Assembly (NCBI RefSeq): GCF_019890675.1
Contig: NZ_JAIOAA010000006.1
Location: 186,001 to 250,000, forward strand
DNA length: 64,000 bases
Direction of reading: 5' to 3'
Origin: Micromonospora sp. PLK6-60
Lineage (GTDB): Bacteria; Actinomycetota; Actinomycetes; Mycobacteriales; Micromonosporaceae
Position numbers and translations under genes: made by a program. A model generated the notes under the pieces. The model was not told the origin of the DNA, made no database searches, and worked only from the letters and a program-made list of their open reading frames with translations. Shown here piece after piece: positions 57,949-64,000 of this stretch (within the stretch, counting starts at the first letter, position 1; every line of letters starts with the position of its first letter).

Positions 57949-58917
57949 ATGACGCGTTGGGGAATTCTGGCCACCGGACACATCGCCGCCCGTTTCGCCG
58001 AGGACCTGCGGCTGGTGCCGGGGGCCGAGCTGCTCGCGGTCGGTTCGCGGACCCGGGAGAGCGCCGAGCTGTTCGCCGCCCGGCACGGCGTGCCCCGGGC
58101 GTACGCCTCCTGGGCGGAACTGGCGGCGGACCCGGACGTGGACGTCGTCTACGTGGCGACCCCGCACTCCGCGCACCACGAGGCGACCATGGCCTGCCTC
58201 GCCGGTGGCAAGGCGGTGCTGGTGGAGAAGCCGATCACCCTCGACCTGGCCGGCAGCCGGGAGCTGGTCGAGACGGCCCGCCAGCGGGGCCTGTTCCTGA
58301 TGGAGGCCATGTGGATGCGGACCAACCCCGCCATCCGCCGGGTGGTCGAGCTGATCGGGCAGGGCGCGATCGGCGCGGTGACGAGCGTACGGGCCGACTT
58401 CGGGGTGGCCGGGCCATTCCCGCCGGAGCACCGGATGCGGGCCCGGGCCCTGGGCGGTGGCGCCCTGCTCGACCTGGGGGTCTATCCGGTCAGCCTGGCC
58501 CACCTGCTGCTCGGCGTGCCGCAGCACCTGCGAGCCTGGGCGAAGATCAGCCCGGAGGGGGTGGACGAGAACACCGGCATGGTCCTCGGCTACGACTCGG
58601 GCGCGGTCGCCACGCTGAGCTGCGGGATGATCGGGGCCACCCCGCTGGTCGCCGCGATCACCGGCACCGGCGGGCGGATCGAGCTGGCCGAGCCGTTCTT
58701 CCGGCCCGGCTCGATCACGGTGCACCGGGCGGACGCCGCCCCCGAGGTCGTCGACGTGGCCCTGGAGGGGGGCGGCTACCAGTACGAGGCGATCGAGGTG
58801 CAGCGCTGCCTGGCCGAGGGGCTGCTGGAGAGCCCGCTGGTGCCGCACGCCACCACCCTTGAGGTGATGGGCCTGCTGGACGACGTGCGCGCCCTCATCG
58901 GCGTCGACTACGCATGA
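57949..58917 (+). CDS. Gfo/Idh/MocA-family oxidoreductase
   Basis: 322 residues, TAGCGT six bases before the ATG (leaderless). N-terminal NAD(P) fold: WGILATGHIAARFAEDL, VGSRTRESAELFA, VYVATPHSAHHE and the catalytic EKP motif (VLVEKPITLD). C-terminal domain with GGGALLDLGVYPVSLAHLLLG holding the usual His-equivalent region. Resembles dihydrodiol dehydrogenase/trans-dihydrodiol types. Sugar or cyclitol substrate likely. Its TGA starts a 56-bp perfect palindrome. Confidence 0.88.
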   Translation: MTRWGILATGHIAARFAEDLRLVPGAELLAVGSRTRESAELFAARHGVPRAYASWAELAADPDVDVVYVATPHSAHHEATMACLAGGKAVLVEKPITLDLAGSRELVETARQRGLFLMEAMWMRTNPAIRRVVELIGQGAIGAVTSVRADFGVAGPFPPEHRMRARALGGGALLDLGVYPVSLAHLLLGVPQHLRAWAKISPEGVDENTGMVLGYDSGAVATLSCGMIGATPLVAAITGTGGRIELAEPFFRPGSITVHRADAAPEVVDVALEGGGYQYEAIEVQRCLAEGLLESPLVPHATTLEVMGLLDDVRALIGVDYA

Positions 58918-58970
58918 AAGGAGGGGCCCCTTATTAACAGACGTCTGTTAATAAGGGGCCCCTCCTTTCA
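58915..58970. terminator. 56-bp perfect palindrome at a convergent gene junction (P2)
   Basis: Identical to the inner 56 bp of the palindrome at 4707-4764, centre between 58942 and 58943. Its first three bases are the TGA of the oxidoreductase gene, and it ends three bases before the pit stop (58973-58975). Bidirectional terminator by position. Confidence 0.85.
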
Positions 58971-58972
58971 CC

Positions 58973-59977
58973 TCAGAACAGGGGGCGCACCAGCAGGTAG
59001 GTCAGGCAGGCGATCAGCGCGGCCGCCGGGAACGTGATGATCCAGGCGATCACGATGTTGCCGGCGACGTTCCAACGCACGGCGGAGAGCCGCTTGGTCG
59101 CGCCCACGCCCATGATCGCCGAGGTGATCGTGTGGGTGGTGGAGATCGGGGCCTTCAGCACCAGCGCGTTGAAGTAGAGCACCGCGCTGGCCACCGTCTC
59201 GGCGGCGAAACCCTCCGGCGGACCGAGGTCGATGATCTTGCGGCCCAGGGTCCGGATGATCCGCCAGCCACCGGCGTACGTGCCCAGGGCCAGCATGGTC
59301 GCCGAGGTCCAGAACACCCAGCCGGGGATGTGCGTCTTGTCGTTCTGGAAGCCGCCGGTGTAGAGCGCCAGGACCACGATGCCCATCGTCTTGGCGGCGT
59401 CCTGCATGCCGTGGCCGACCGACATGGCCGCCGCCGAGGCGGTCTGTGCCCAGCGGAAGCCGCGGTTGAGCTTGCCGGGCTGGCCGTTGCGGAACGCCCA
59501 GAGGATGGCCAGCATCACCAGGTAGCCGAGGGTCAGGCCGACGATCGGCGACAGGATCATCGGCAGGATGACCTTCTCGCCGATGGTGACCCATTGGACG
59601 ATGCCGCCGGTGGAGAGCAGGGTCGCCCCGACCAGGCCGCCGAAGAGCGCGTGCGAGGACGACGACGGCAGGCCGAAGTACCAGGTGATCAGGTTCCAGG
59701 CGATGGCGCCGAGCACCCCGGCGAAGACCACCCCGAGGCTGCCGACCCCGGTGGGAAGGGTGACCAGGCCGTCGCCGACGGTCTTGGCCACGCCGGCGCC
59801 GAAGTGGGCGCCGACGAAGTTGCCGACCGCGGCCAGCAGCAGCGCGATCCTGGGGGTCAGCGCCCGGGTGGAGACGCTTGTCGCGATCGCGTTGGCGGCA
59901 TCGTGGAACCCGTTGGTGTAGTCGAACGCCAGGGCCACCGCGATCACCGCCAGCACGGCGATGAGTTCGGGACTCAC
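58973..59977 (-). CDS. pit: PiT-family low-affinity phosphate transporter
   Basis: 334 residues, GTG start. About ten membrane helices; the PiT signature repeats as FDYTNGFHDAANAIATSVSTRALTPR near the N-terminus and as KAPISTTHTITSAIMGVGATKR near the end. Symports metal-phosphate with protons. It follows the DUF47 gene by four bases, and the pair is common. PHO-box-like repeats lie 119-151 nt before the DUF47 start. Confidence 0.94.
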   Translation of the reverse strand: MSPELIAVLAVIAVALAFDYTNGFHDAANAIATSVSTRALTPRIALLLAAVGNFVGAHFGAGVAKTVGDGLVTLPTGVGSLGVVFAGVLGAIAWNLITWYFGLPSSSSHALFGGLVGATLLSTGGIVQWVTIGEKVILPMILSPIVGLTLGYLVMLAILWAFRNGQPGKLNRGFRWAQTASAAAMSVGHGMQDAAKTMGIVVLALYTGGFQNDKTHIPGWVFWTSATMLALGTYAGGWRIIRTLGRKIIDLGPPEGFAAETVASAVLYFNALVLKAPISTTHTITSAIMGVGATKRLSAVRWNVAGNIVIAWIITFPAAALIACLTYLLVRPLF

Positions 59978-59981
59978 AGGA

Positions 59982-60608
59982 TCAGGACTCCTTGACCGCG
60001 ATGGTCTCGACGGTGTTGGCCACGTGCTCGAAGGCGTCGCAGGCGGCCTCCAGCTCGTCGGCCACCTCCTTCATCTTCAGCACGGTGAGCGCGTCGTACT
60101 CGCCGGAGAAGAGCCGGACCAGCAGCATCCGGTACACCCGGTCGCCGTCGTTCTCGAGCCGGTTGCACTCGATCCAGTAGTCCTCGAGGTCCTTCATCGA
60201 CCGCAGTCGGGGCATCGCGTCGGCGGTCAGCTTGGCCTGCTGGTCGAGCACGTTGACCAGCTCGTGCATCTCTCGGGGCAGCGAGGGCAGCTTGGTCAGC
60301 CCGTACAGGTAGAGCAGGTTGCCGACCGCCTCCAGGTGGTCCATCACGTCGTCGAGCAGCGAGCCCAGCCGGTAGATGTCCTCCCGGTCGAACGGGGTGA
60401 TGAAGGTAGAGTTGATCTTTTTGTAGAGATCGTGGGTGATCTGGTCGCTGTCGTGCTCGACCTCGGTCAGCCGCTCGCTCACCGACTGCACGTCCGCGCC
60501 GGGCAGTGCCAGCTCGTTGAGCAGCTCGGTGCCCCGTACCAGGTTCTGTGCGGCCCTGGTGAAGAGCTCGTAGAAGGCGCCCTCGGTAGGGCGGAAGGAA
60601 AACTTCAC
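59982..60608 (-). CDS. DUF47 PhoU-like protein, Pit partner
   Basis: 208 residues from GTG 60608 (GAGGTC before it). All-helical DUF47/PhoU-like fold: FRPTEGAFYELFTRAAQNLVRGTELLNELA, VEHDSDQITHDLYKKINSTFITPFDREDIYRLGSLLDDVMDHLE and KEVADELEAACDAFEHVANTVETI. DUF47 proteins are encoded next to pit and are thought to regulate the transporter. It is a second PhoU-type protein in the window, specific to Pit by position. Confidence 0.93.
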   Translation of the reverse strand: MKFSFRPTEGAFYELFTRAAQNLVRGTELLNELALPGADVQSVSERLTEVEHDSDQITHDLYKKINSTFITPFDREDIYRLGSLLDDVMDHLEAVGNLLYLYGLTKLPSLPREMHELVNVLDQQAKLTADAMPRLRSMKDLEDYWIECNRLENDGDRVYRMLLVRLFSGEYDALTVLKMKEVADELEAACDAFEHVANTVETIAVKES

Positions 60609-60726
60609 AGCACGGACCTCGTCGTCTTGGTGGTAGGGGTGGCACGCGGCCACCGAAGTGCCTGCCGTGGGAATGCTAGGAAACGCCGGGACCGGTCCTT
60701 GACCGGCCCACCCCTGGTCAGGCGCG

Positions 60727-60759
60727 ATTCATGCCTCGTTCACCCGCCGTTCACCTTGG
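60727..60759 (-). promoter_or_regulatory. PHO-box-like repeats upstream of DUF47-pit
   Basis: Three 11-nt units: ATTCATGCCTC (60727), GTTCACCCGCC (60738) and GTTCACCTTGG (60749), exactly in phase. They overlap the last codons of ppk2 and lie 119-151 nt before the DUF47 start. The repeats read on the plus strand, opposite to the DUF47-pit operon. Confidence 0.65.
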
Positions 60760-61724
60760 CCCGTCCGCAGACCACGCAAACGCGCCCGTTCCGCCGCCAC
60801 GTCGAAGTCCGCGGGCGGATACCCGAGATCCAGCGTGTCGAACGTCTCCCGCAGCAGGTGGGCCACGGCCCAGTCCCGGTACCACTTGCGGTCCGCCGGC
60901 ACCACGAACCAGGGCGCGCCGGCCGGGCCGCACCGCGCCAGCGCCTCGGCGTACGCCGCCTGGTAGTCGTCCCAGCGCGACCGGGCGTCGATGTCGCCCG
61001 GGTTGTACTTCCAGTATTTGCGCGGCTCGGTCAGCCGGTCCAGCAGCCGCTCCCCCTGCTCGGCCCGGGAGATGTGCAGCATCACCTTGACCACCGTCAC
61101 CCCGCCGGCGGTCAGCTCCCGCTCGAACTCGTTGATCTCGTCGTACCGGGCCCGCCAGGTGGCCTCCGGCACCAGCCCGTCCACCCGGGCGACCAGCACG
61201 TCCTCGTAGTGCGACCGGTTGAAGATCCCGACGTACCCGGGCGGCGGCAGGGCCCGCCGGATCCGCCACAGGAAGTCGTGCCGCAACTCCTCGGCGGTGG
61301 GCGGGCCGAAGGAACGGATGTGCAGGCCGAGCGGGTTCATCGCGCCGGCCACCCGCTTGATCGTGCCGTCCTTGCCGCCGCAGTCCATCGCCTGGAGCAC
61401 CAGCAGCACCCGGCCGGGCCGATCCCCGCCCAGCTCCGGCCCGCCGGTGGTCGGCGCGGAGGTCGCCGCGCCCGGCTGGGCGGCCTTCGCGGCGGCGAAC
61501 AGCATCTCCTGCTGCCGGCCCAGCTCGGCGCCGATCACCTCGACCTGCCGCCGGGCCCACGCCTTGCGCCCGCCACCGGCGCCCGCCGCCGCGGGCAGGC
61601 CCGGCATGGACCGGGGATCGATCGCCCCGAGGTCGACCCGGTCGCCGTCCGATCCGGCCCGCAGCAGATCGCGCATGGTCCCGCCCTCGGGCGGAACGAT
61701 CTCCGTCACGTCATCAGCGCCCAT
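60729..61724 (-). CDS. ppk2: Polyphosphate kinase 2 family protein
   Basis: 331 residues from ATG 61724. A proline/glycine-rich N-terminus of about 85 residues precedes the PPK2 domain: Walker A VLQAMDCGGKDGTIKRVAGAMNPLG, lid region YVGIFNRSHYEDVLVARVD, IFNRSHYE and WKYNPGDIDARSRWDDYQAAYAEAL near the end, with FVVPADRKWYRDWAVA. These enzymes use polyphosphate to phosphorylate nucleotides or the reverse. Grouped with pit and DUF47 on the same strand, it belongs to the phosphate cluster. Confidence 0.9.
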   Translation of the reverse strand: MGADDVTEIVPPEGGTMRDLLRAGSDGDRVDLGAIDPRSMPGLPAAAGAGGGRKAWARRQVEVIGAELGRQQEMLFAAAKAAQPGAATSAPTTGGPELGGDRPGRVLLVLQAMDCGGKDGTIKRVAGAMNPLGLHIRSFGPPTAEELRHDFLWRIRRALPPPGYVGIFNRSHYEDVLVARVDGLVPEATWRARYDEINEFERELTAGGVTVVKVMLHISRAEQGERLLDRLTEPRKYWKYNPGDIDARSRWDDYQAAYAEALARCGPAGAPWFVVPADRKWYRDWAVAHLLRETFDTLDLGYPPADFDVAAERARLRGLRTGQGERRVNEA

Positions 61725-61865
61725 CCCCCGATCTTCACCCACGGCGTCGACACCCGCCTCCCGAGCGGACACCGGAAGCCCCGGCCGCGCCAGGACACGC
61801 CGTCCTGTCACGTTCGGGGGCTGCGCTGCGTCCGGTGGGTGGGCACAATCTGCGCGGGAGGCGGA

Positions 61866-62834
61866 ATGGCGGTGCACATGGCGGCGACGGAGTTCGAGGC
61901 CGAACGAGGGCGGCTGACCTCGGTGGCGTACCGGATGCTGGGCAGCCGGAGCGAGGCCGAGGACGCCGTCCAGGAGACCTGGCTGCGCTACTCGTCGGCC
62001 CTCGGCGATCCGGCCGCCCGCGCCGAGATCCGGCACCTCGGCGCCTGGCTCACCACCACCTGCGCCCGGATCTGCCTGGACGTGCTGCGCTCGGCCCGGG
62101 TGCGCCGGGAGACGTACCCGGGGCAGTGGCTGCCCGAGCCGCTGGTGGCCCCGCTCGGCCCGACCGCCGACGGCTTCGCGCCGGACCCGGCGGAGCGCGC
62201 GGTCCGCCGTGACCAGGTGGGCACCGCGCTGCTGGTGGTGCTGGAGCGGCTCACCCCGGAGCAGCGGGTGGCGTTCGTGCTGCACGACGTGTTCGCCGTG
62301 CCGTTCGCCCGGATCGCCGAGGCGCTGGAGACCACCCCGGAGGCGGCCCGGCAGCTCGCCTCCCGGGCCCGCCGGGCGGTCACCGCCCCGGACGCGCCCC
62401 GGCACACCGCCGACCTCGCCGAGCAGCAGCGGGTGATGGCGGCGTTCGTCGCCGCCACCGAGTCCGGAGACCTGGCCGCGTTGGTCCGGGTGCTGGCCCC
62501 GGACGTGGTGCTGATCGGCGACAGCGGCGGCCACTTCTCGGCGGCCCGCCGCCCGGTCACCGGGGCCGACGCGGTCGGCCGGTTCACCCTCGGCCTCTTC
62601 GGCCGGGCCGGGCGCTACGGCGGGCAGGTGAAGGCAGGGGTGGTGCTGGTGGACGGGTCGCTCGGCCTGCACATCGAGACCGTCGACCCGGCTGGCCGGC
62701 TGATCCGGCTGGTCACCGCCTTCGCGGTGGCCGACGGCCGGATCACCGGCATCTTCAACCAGCTCAACCCGGACAAGCTCACCGCCGTGCCGGCCCTCGC
62801 CGAGGAGGCCGCCGGCTGGCCGCCGAGCTGGTGA
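61866..62834 (+). CDS. ECF41-family RNA polymerase sigma factor
   Basis: 322 residues from ATG 61866 (GGGAGG upstream). Sigma-70 regions 2 (FEAERGRLTSVAYRMLGSRSEAEDAVQETWLRYS) and 4 (LTPEQRVAFVLHDVFAVPFARIAEALETTPEAARQLASRARR) are followed by a C-terminal SnoaL-like domain (about 185-315) with GDSGGHFSAA and the conserved NPDKL motif. In ECF41 proteins this domain regulates the sigma factor. They usually act with an oxidoreductase or carboxymuconolactone decarboxylase gene; none is adjacent. Divergent from ppk2 by 141 bp. Confidence 0.92.
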   Translation: MAVHMAATEFEAERGRLTSVAYRMLGSRSEAEDAVQETWLRYSSALGDPAARAEIRHLGAWLTTTCARICLDVLRSARVRRETYPGQWLPEPLVAPLGPTADGFAPDPAERAVRRDQVGTALLVVLERLTPEQRVAFVLHDVFAVPFARIAEALETTPEAARQLASRARRAVTAPDAPRHTADLAEQQRVMAAFVAATESGDLAALVRVLAPDVVLIGDSGGHFSAARRPVTGADAVGRFTLGLFGRAGRYGGQVKAGVVLVDGSLGLHIETVDPAGRLIRLVTAFAVADGRITGIFNQLNPDKLTAVPALAEEAAGWPPSW

Positions 62835-62847
62835 CCCCGGCGCCGGG

Positions 62848-63351
62848 TCAGACCACCAGGGCCAACCATTTCCGGTATGAGGTGGCGAACGGCTCGGTGC
62901 CGTCGCCCAGCGCGGTGAGCAGCCACCGGGCCGCCGCCCGCGCCTCGGCGACCAGGTCGTCCGGGTAGCCGAAGCGCTCCCGGTGCTCGGCGAACTCGTC
63001 CTCGTCGCGCAGCTCGACCAGGCCGGTGCCGCGCCGGCGCACCACGTCCAGGTCGAGGTCGACCAGGTGCACGGTGTCGCCCTCCCAGCGGGCCGGGGTG
63101 GCGATGTCGCAGTAGACCTCGCTGGTCCGCGGCGGCGGGTTGAACATCCCCGTCCACCAGCCGTGGTGCGGCACCAGCAGCACGAACGGGATCTGCTCGA
63201 CCGACGGGCGGCCGTGGTAGACGGACTCGGTGCCGGCCGGCACGCCGAGCCAGACACCGAGATCGTCCTCGGTGAGCCGGCGGGCCGGGTAGTCGCGGTG
63301 GGCGCTGCCGTCGTACTTGCGGTAGATCACGCGGACCACGTCGCTCGGCAT
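62848..63351 (-). CDS. DUF402 family protein
   Basis: 167 residues from ATG 63351. Beta-barrel DUF402 fold (YgaC/nucleoside diphosphate phosphatase-like): VYHGRPSVEQIPFVLLVPHHGWWTGMFNPPP, YCDIATPARWEGDTVHLVDLDLDVV, ELRDEDEFAEHRERFGYPDDLVAEA. The acidic residues in DLDLDVV and DEDEF match the metal-binding set of the family. Reaction here unknown. Confidence 0.85.
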   Translation of the reverse strand: MPSDVVRVIYRKYDGSAHRDYPARRLTEDDLGVWLGVPAGTESVYHGRPSVEQIPFVLLVPHHGWWTGMFNPPPRTSEVYCDIATPARWEGDTVHLVDLDLDVVRRRGTGLVELRDEDEFAEHRERFGYPDDLVAEARAAARWLLTALGDGTEPFATSYRKWLALVV

Positions 63352-63489
63352 GAGTCGCACCCTAACCGATATCGCCCAACCGAAGCTGCGACGGAAATAA
63401 CCGGACAGCGGGGTTGCGGTTCCGTACGGTGACGACGCCACGCGGCGGGGGCGGCCGGCGGTGTCGCCCTCGACGGGTACCGTCGCACG

Positions 63490-64000
63490 GTGACCGCGCC
63501 CCGCACCGCCACCGGCCCCGTCTCGCCCCGTGGAAGGCGCCGGAGCGCCCGGCCCGGCGCGGTCGAGCTGCTCACCGCCGCGGTGGGCGCGGTGCCCGGC
63601 GGCGCCACCCGCCCCGGCCAGCAGCAGATGACCGAGGCGATCGAGCGCAGCGTCGCCAGCCGCGAGCACCTGCTGGTGCAGGCCGGCACCGGCACCGGCA
63701 AGTCCCTGGCCTACCTGGCGCCGGCGTTGACCGTGGACGGCCCGGTGGTGGTCTCCACCGCCACCCTGGCCCTGCAGTCCCAACTGGTCGACCACGACCT
63801 GCCCCGGCTGGCCGACGCGGTGGAGCCGCTGCTCGGCCGGCGGCCCACCTTCGCGGTGCTCAAGGGCCGGCACCACTATCTCTGCCTGGCCCGGCTGGAC
63901 AACTCCACCGAGGAGGAGCCGGAGGACACCCTCTTCGACGCACCCCGCGCCGGCGGCGGCACGAAGTGGCTCGGCGAGGCCGGCCGGCTCGGCAAGCAGA
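63490..64000 (+). CDS. DinG/XPD-like DNA helicase, N-terminal part
   Basis: 170 residues are visible; it continues past the window. GTG start with TACCGT six bases upstream (leaderless). Q-motif-like TRPGQQQMTEAIERSVA, Walker A VQAGTGTGKSLAYLAPAL, motif Ia VVSTATLALQSQLV, then RPTFAVLKGRHHYLCLARL with the first Cys of the expected Fe-S cluster. ATP-dependent 5'-3' helicase of the DinG/YoaA group used in repair. Confidence 0.88.
   Translation, partial: MTAPRTATGPVSPRGRRRSARPGAVELLTAAVGAVPGGATRPGQQQMTEAIERSVASREHLLVQAGTGTGKSLAYLAPALTVDGPVVVSTATLALQSQLVDHDLPRLADAVEPLLGRRPTFAVLKGRHHYLCLARLDNSTEEEPEDTLFDAPRAGGGTKWLGEAGRLGKQ

Noticed and set aside
59961..61865. A 5' extension of the sigma-factor frame to nearly 960 codons
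   Set aside because: The extension overlaps DUF47 and ppk2 on the opposite strand; SD and sigma region 2 support ATG 61866.
61725..63257. An N-terminal extension of ppk2 through the sigma-factor gene
   Set aside because: Antisense to region 2-4 coding sequence of the sigma factor; PPK2 domain and ATG 61724 explain the gene.

Overview
This window is a 64 kb piece of chromosome from a very GC-rich actinomycete, most likely Micromonospora or a close relative in the Micromonosporaceae. The evidence is strong G/C bias at third codon positions, mycothiol genes (mshA, mshD, a mycothiol-dependent isomerase-like protein), SenX3-RegX3, a GlnR-type regulator, many GTG starts, and many starts placed 6-8 nt after a TAnnnT box, which suggests leaderless transcripts. 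I see no rRNA, tRNA, CRISPR array, prophage or insertion sequence. Gene order resembles two separate Mycobacterium tuberculosis blocks as I remember them: Rv0474-Rv0491 (XRE regulator, hbhA, DUF2516, murB, mshA, YbjN, gpm, senX3, regX3) and Rv0812-Rv0821 (pabC, nitrobindin, sseC, cysA2, DUF2993, glnR, mshD, pstB).

Layout. 0-5.5 kb: end of a DcuS/CitA-type kinase and its regulator, a decayed TetR remnant between two inverted repeats, then regX3-senX3 divergent from phoU, and gpmA. 5.7-8.4 kb: two paralogous MFS exporters. 8.8-15.6 kb: a repeat-rich nucleoid-type protein, YbjN, mshA, an SDR and methyltransferase pair, murB and a maleylpyruvate isomerase-like protein. 15.7-21.5 kb: a cello-oligosaccharide module (binding lipoprotein, two permeases, GH1 beta-glucosidase, LacI-type regulator) behind a promoter with two matching operators. 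21.5-31 kb: accessory genes, a broken macro-domain gene, a 60-bp gyrB fragment, and an FtsX-type ABC exporter with two ATPases. 31-41 kb: AlaX, hydrolases, the DUF2516/HbhA/XRE cluster, asparaginase, a beta-keto acid cleavage enzyme, ygfZ-fur, pabC, and a nitrobindin operon with two very small upstream genes. 41-49.5 kb: an amylo-alpha-1,6-glucosidase-like enzyme, a DivIVA-like protein, DUF1416 and rhodanese behind a cysteine-rich leader peptide, and DUF2993. 49.8-64 kb: glnR, a polysaccharide deacetylase, mshD, pstSCAB, Nudix, an oxidoreductase, pit with its DUF47 partner, ppk2, an ECF41 sigma factor, DUF402, and the start of a DinG-like helicase.

Phosphate is the main physiological theme: senX3-regX3, phoU, pstSCAB, pit/DUF47 and ppk2. 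Three clusters of 11-nt GTTCAyC direct repeats (PHO-box like) lie by phoU/senX3, pstS and pit, so RegX3 or PhoP probably controls all three.

The most unusual content is non-coding. (1) A 56-59 bp element with GGGGCCCC and GTTAAC motifs occurs nine times, plus two longer perfect palindromes. In ten of these eleven places one arm touches or supplies a stop codon. (2) A second inverted repeat (GTTGATCATGAAGTTTGCG) occurs twice and both times supplies the TGA of the upstream gene. (3) A 48-bp repeat occurs twice, each time starting exactly at a GTGA stop/start overlap inside an operon. One copy is a free-standing 20-codon reading frame and the other is in frame with the beta-glucosidase gene.
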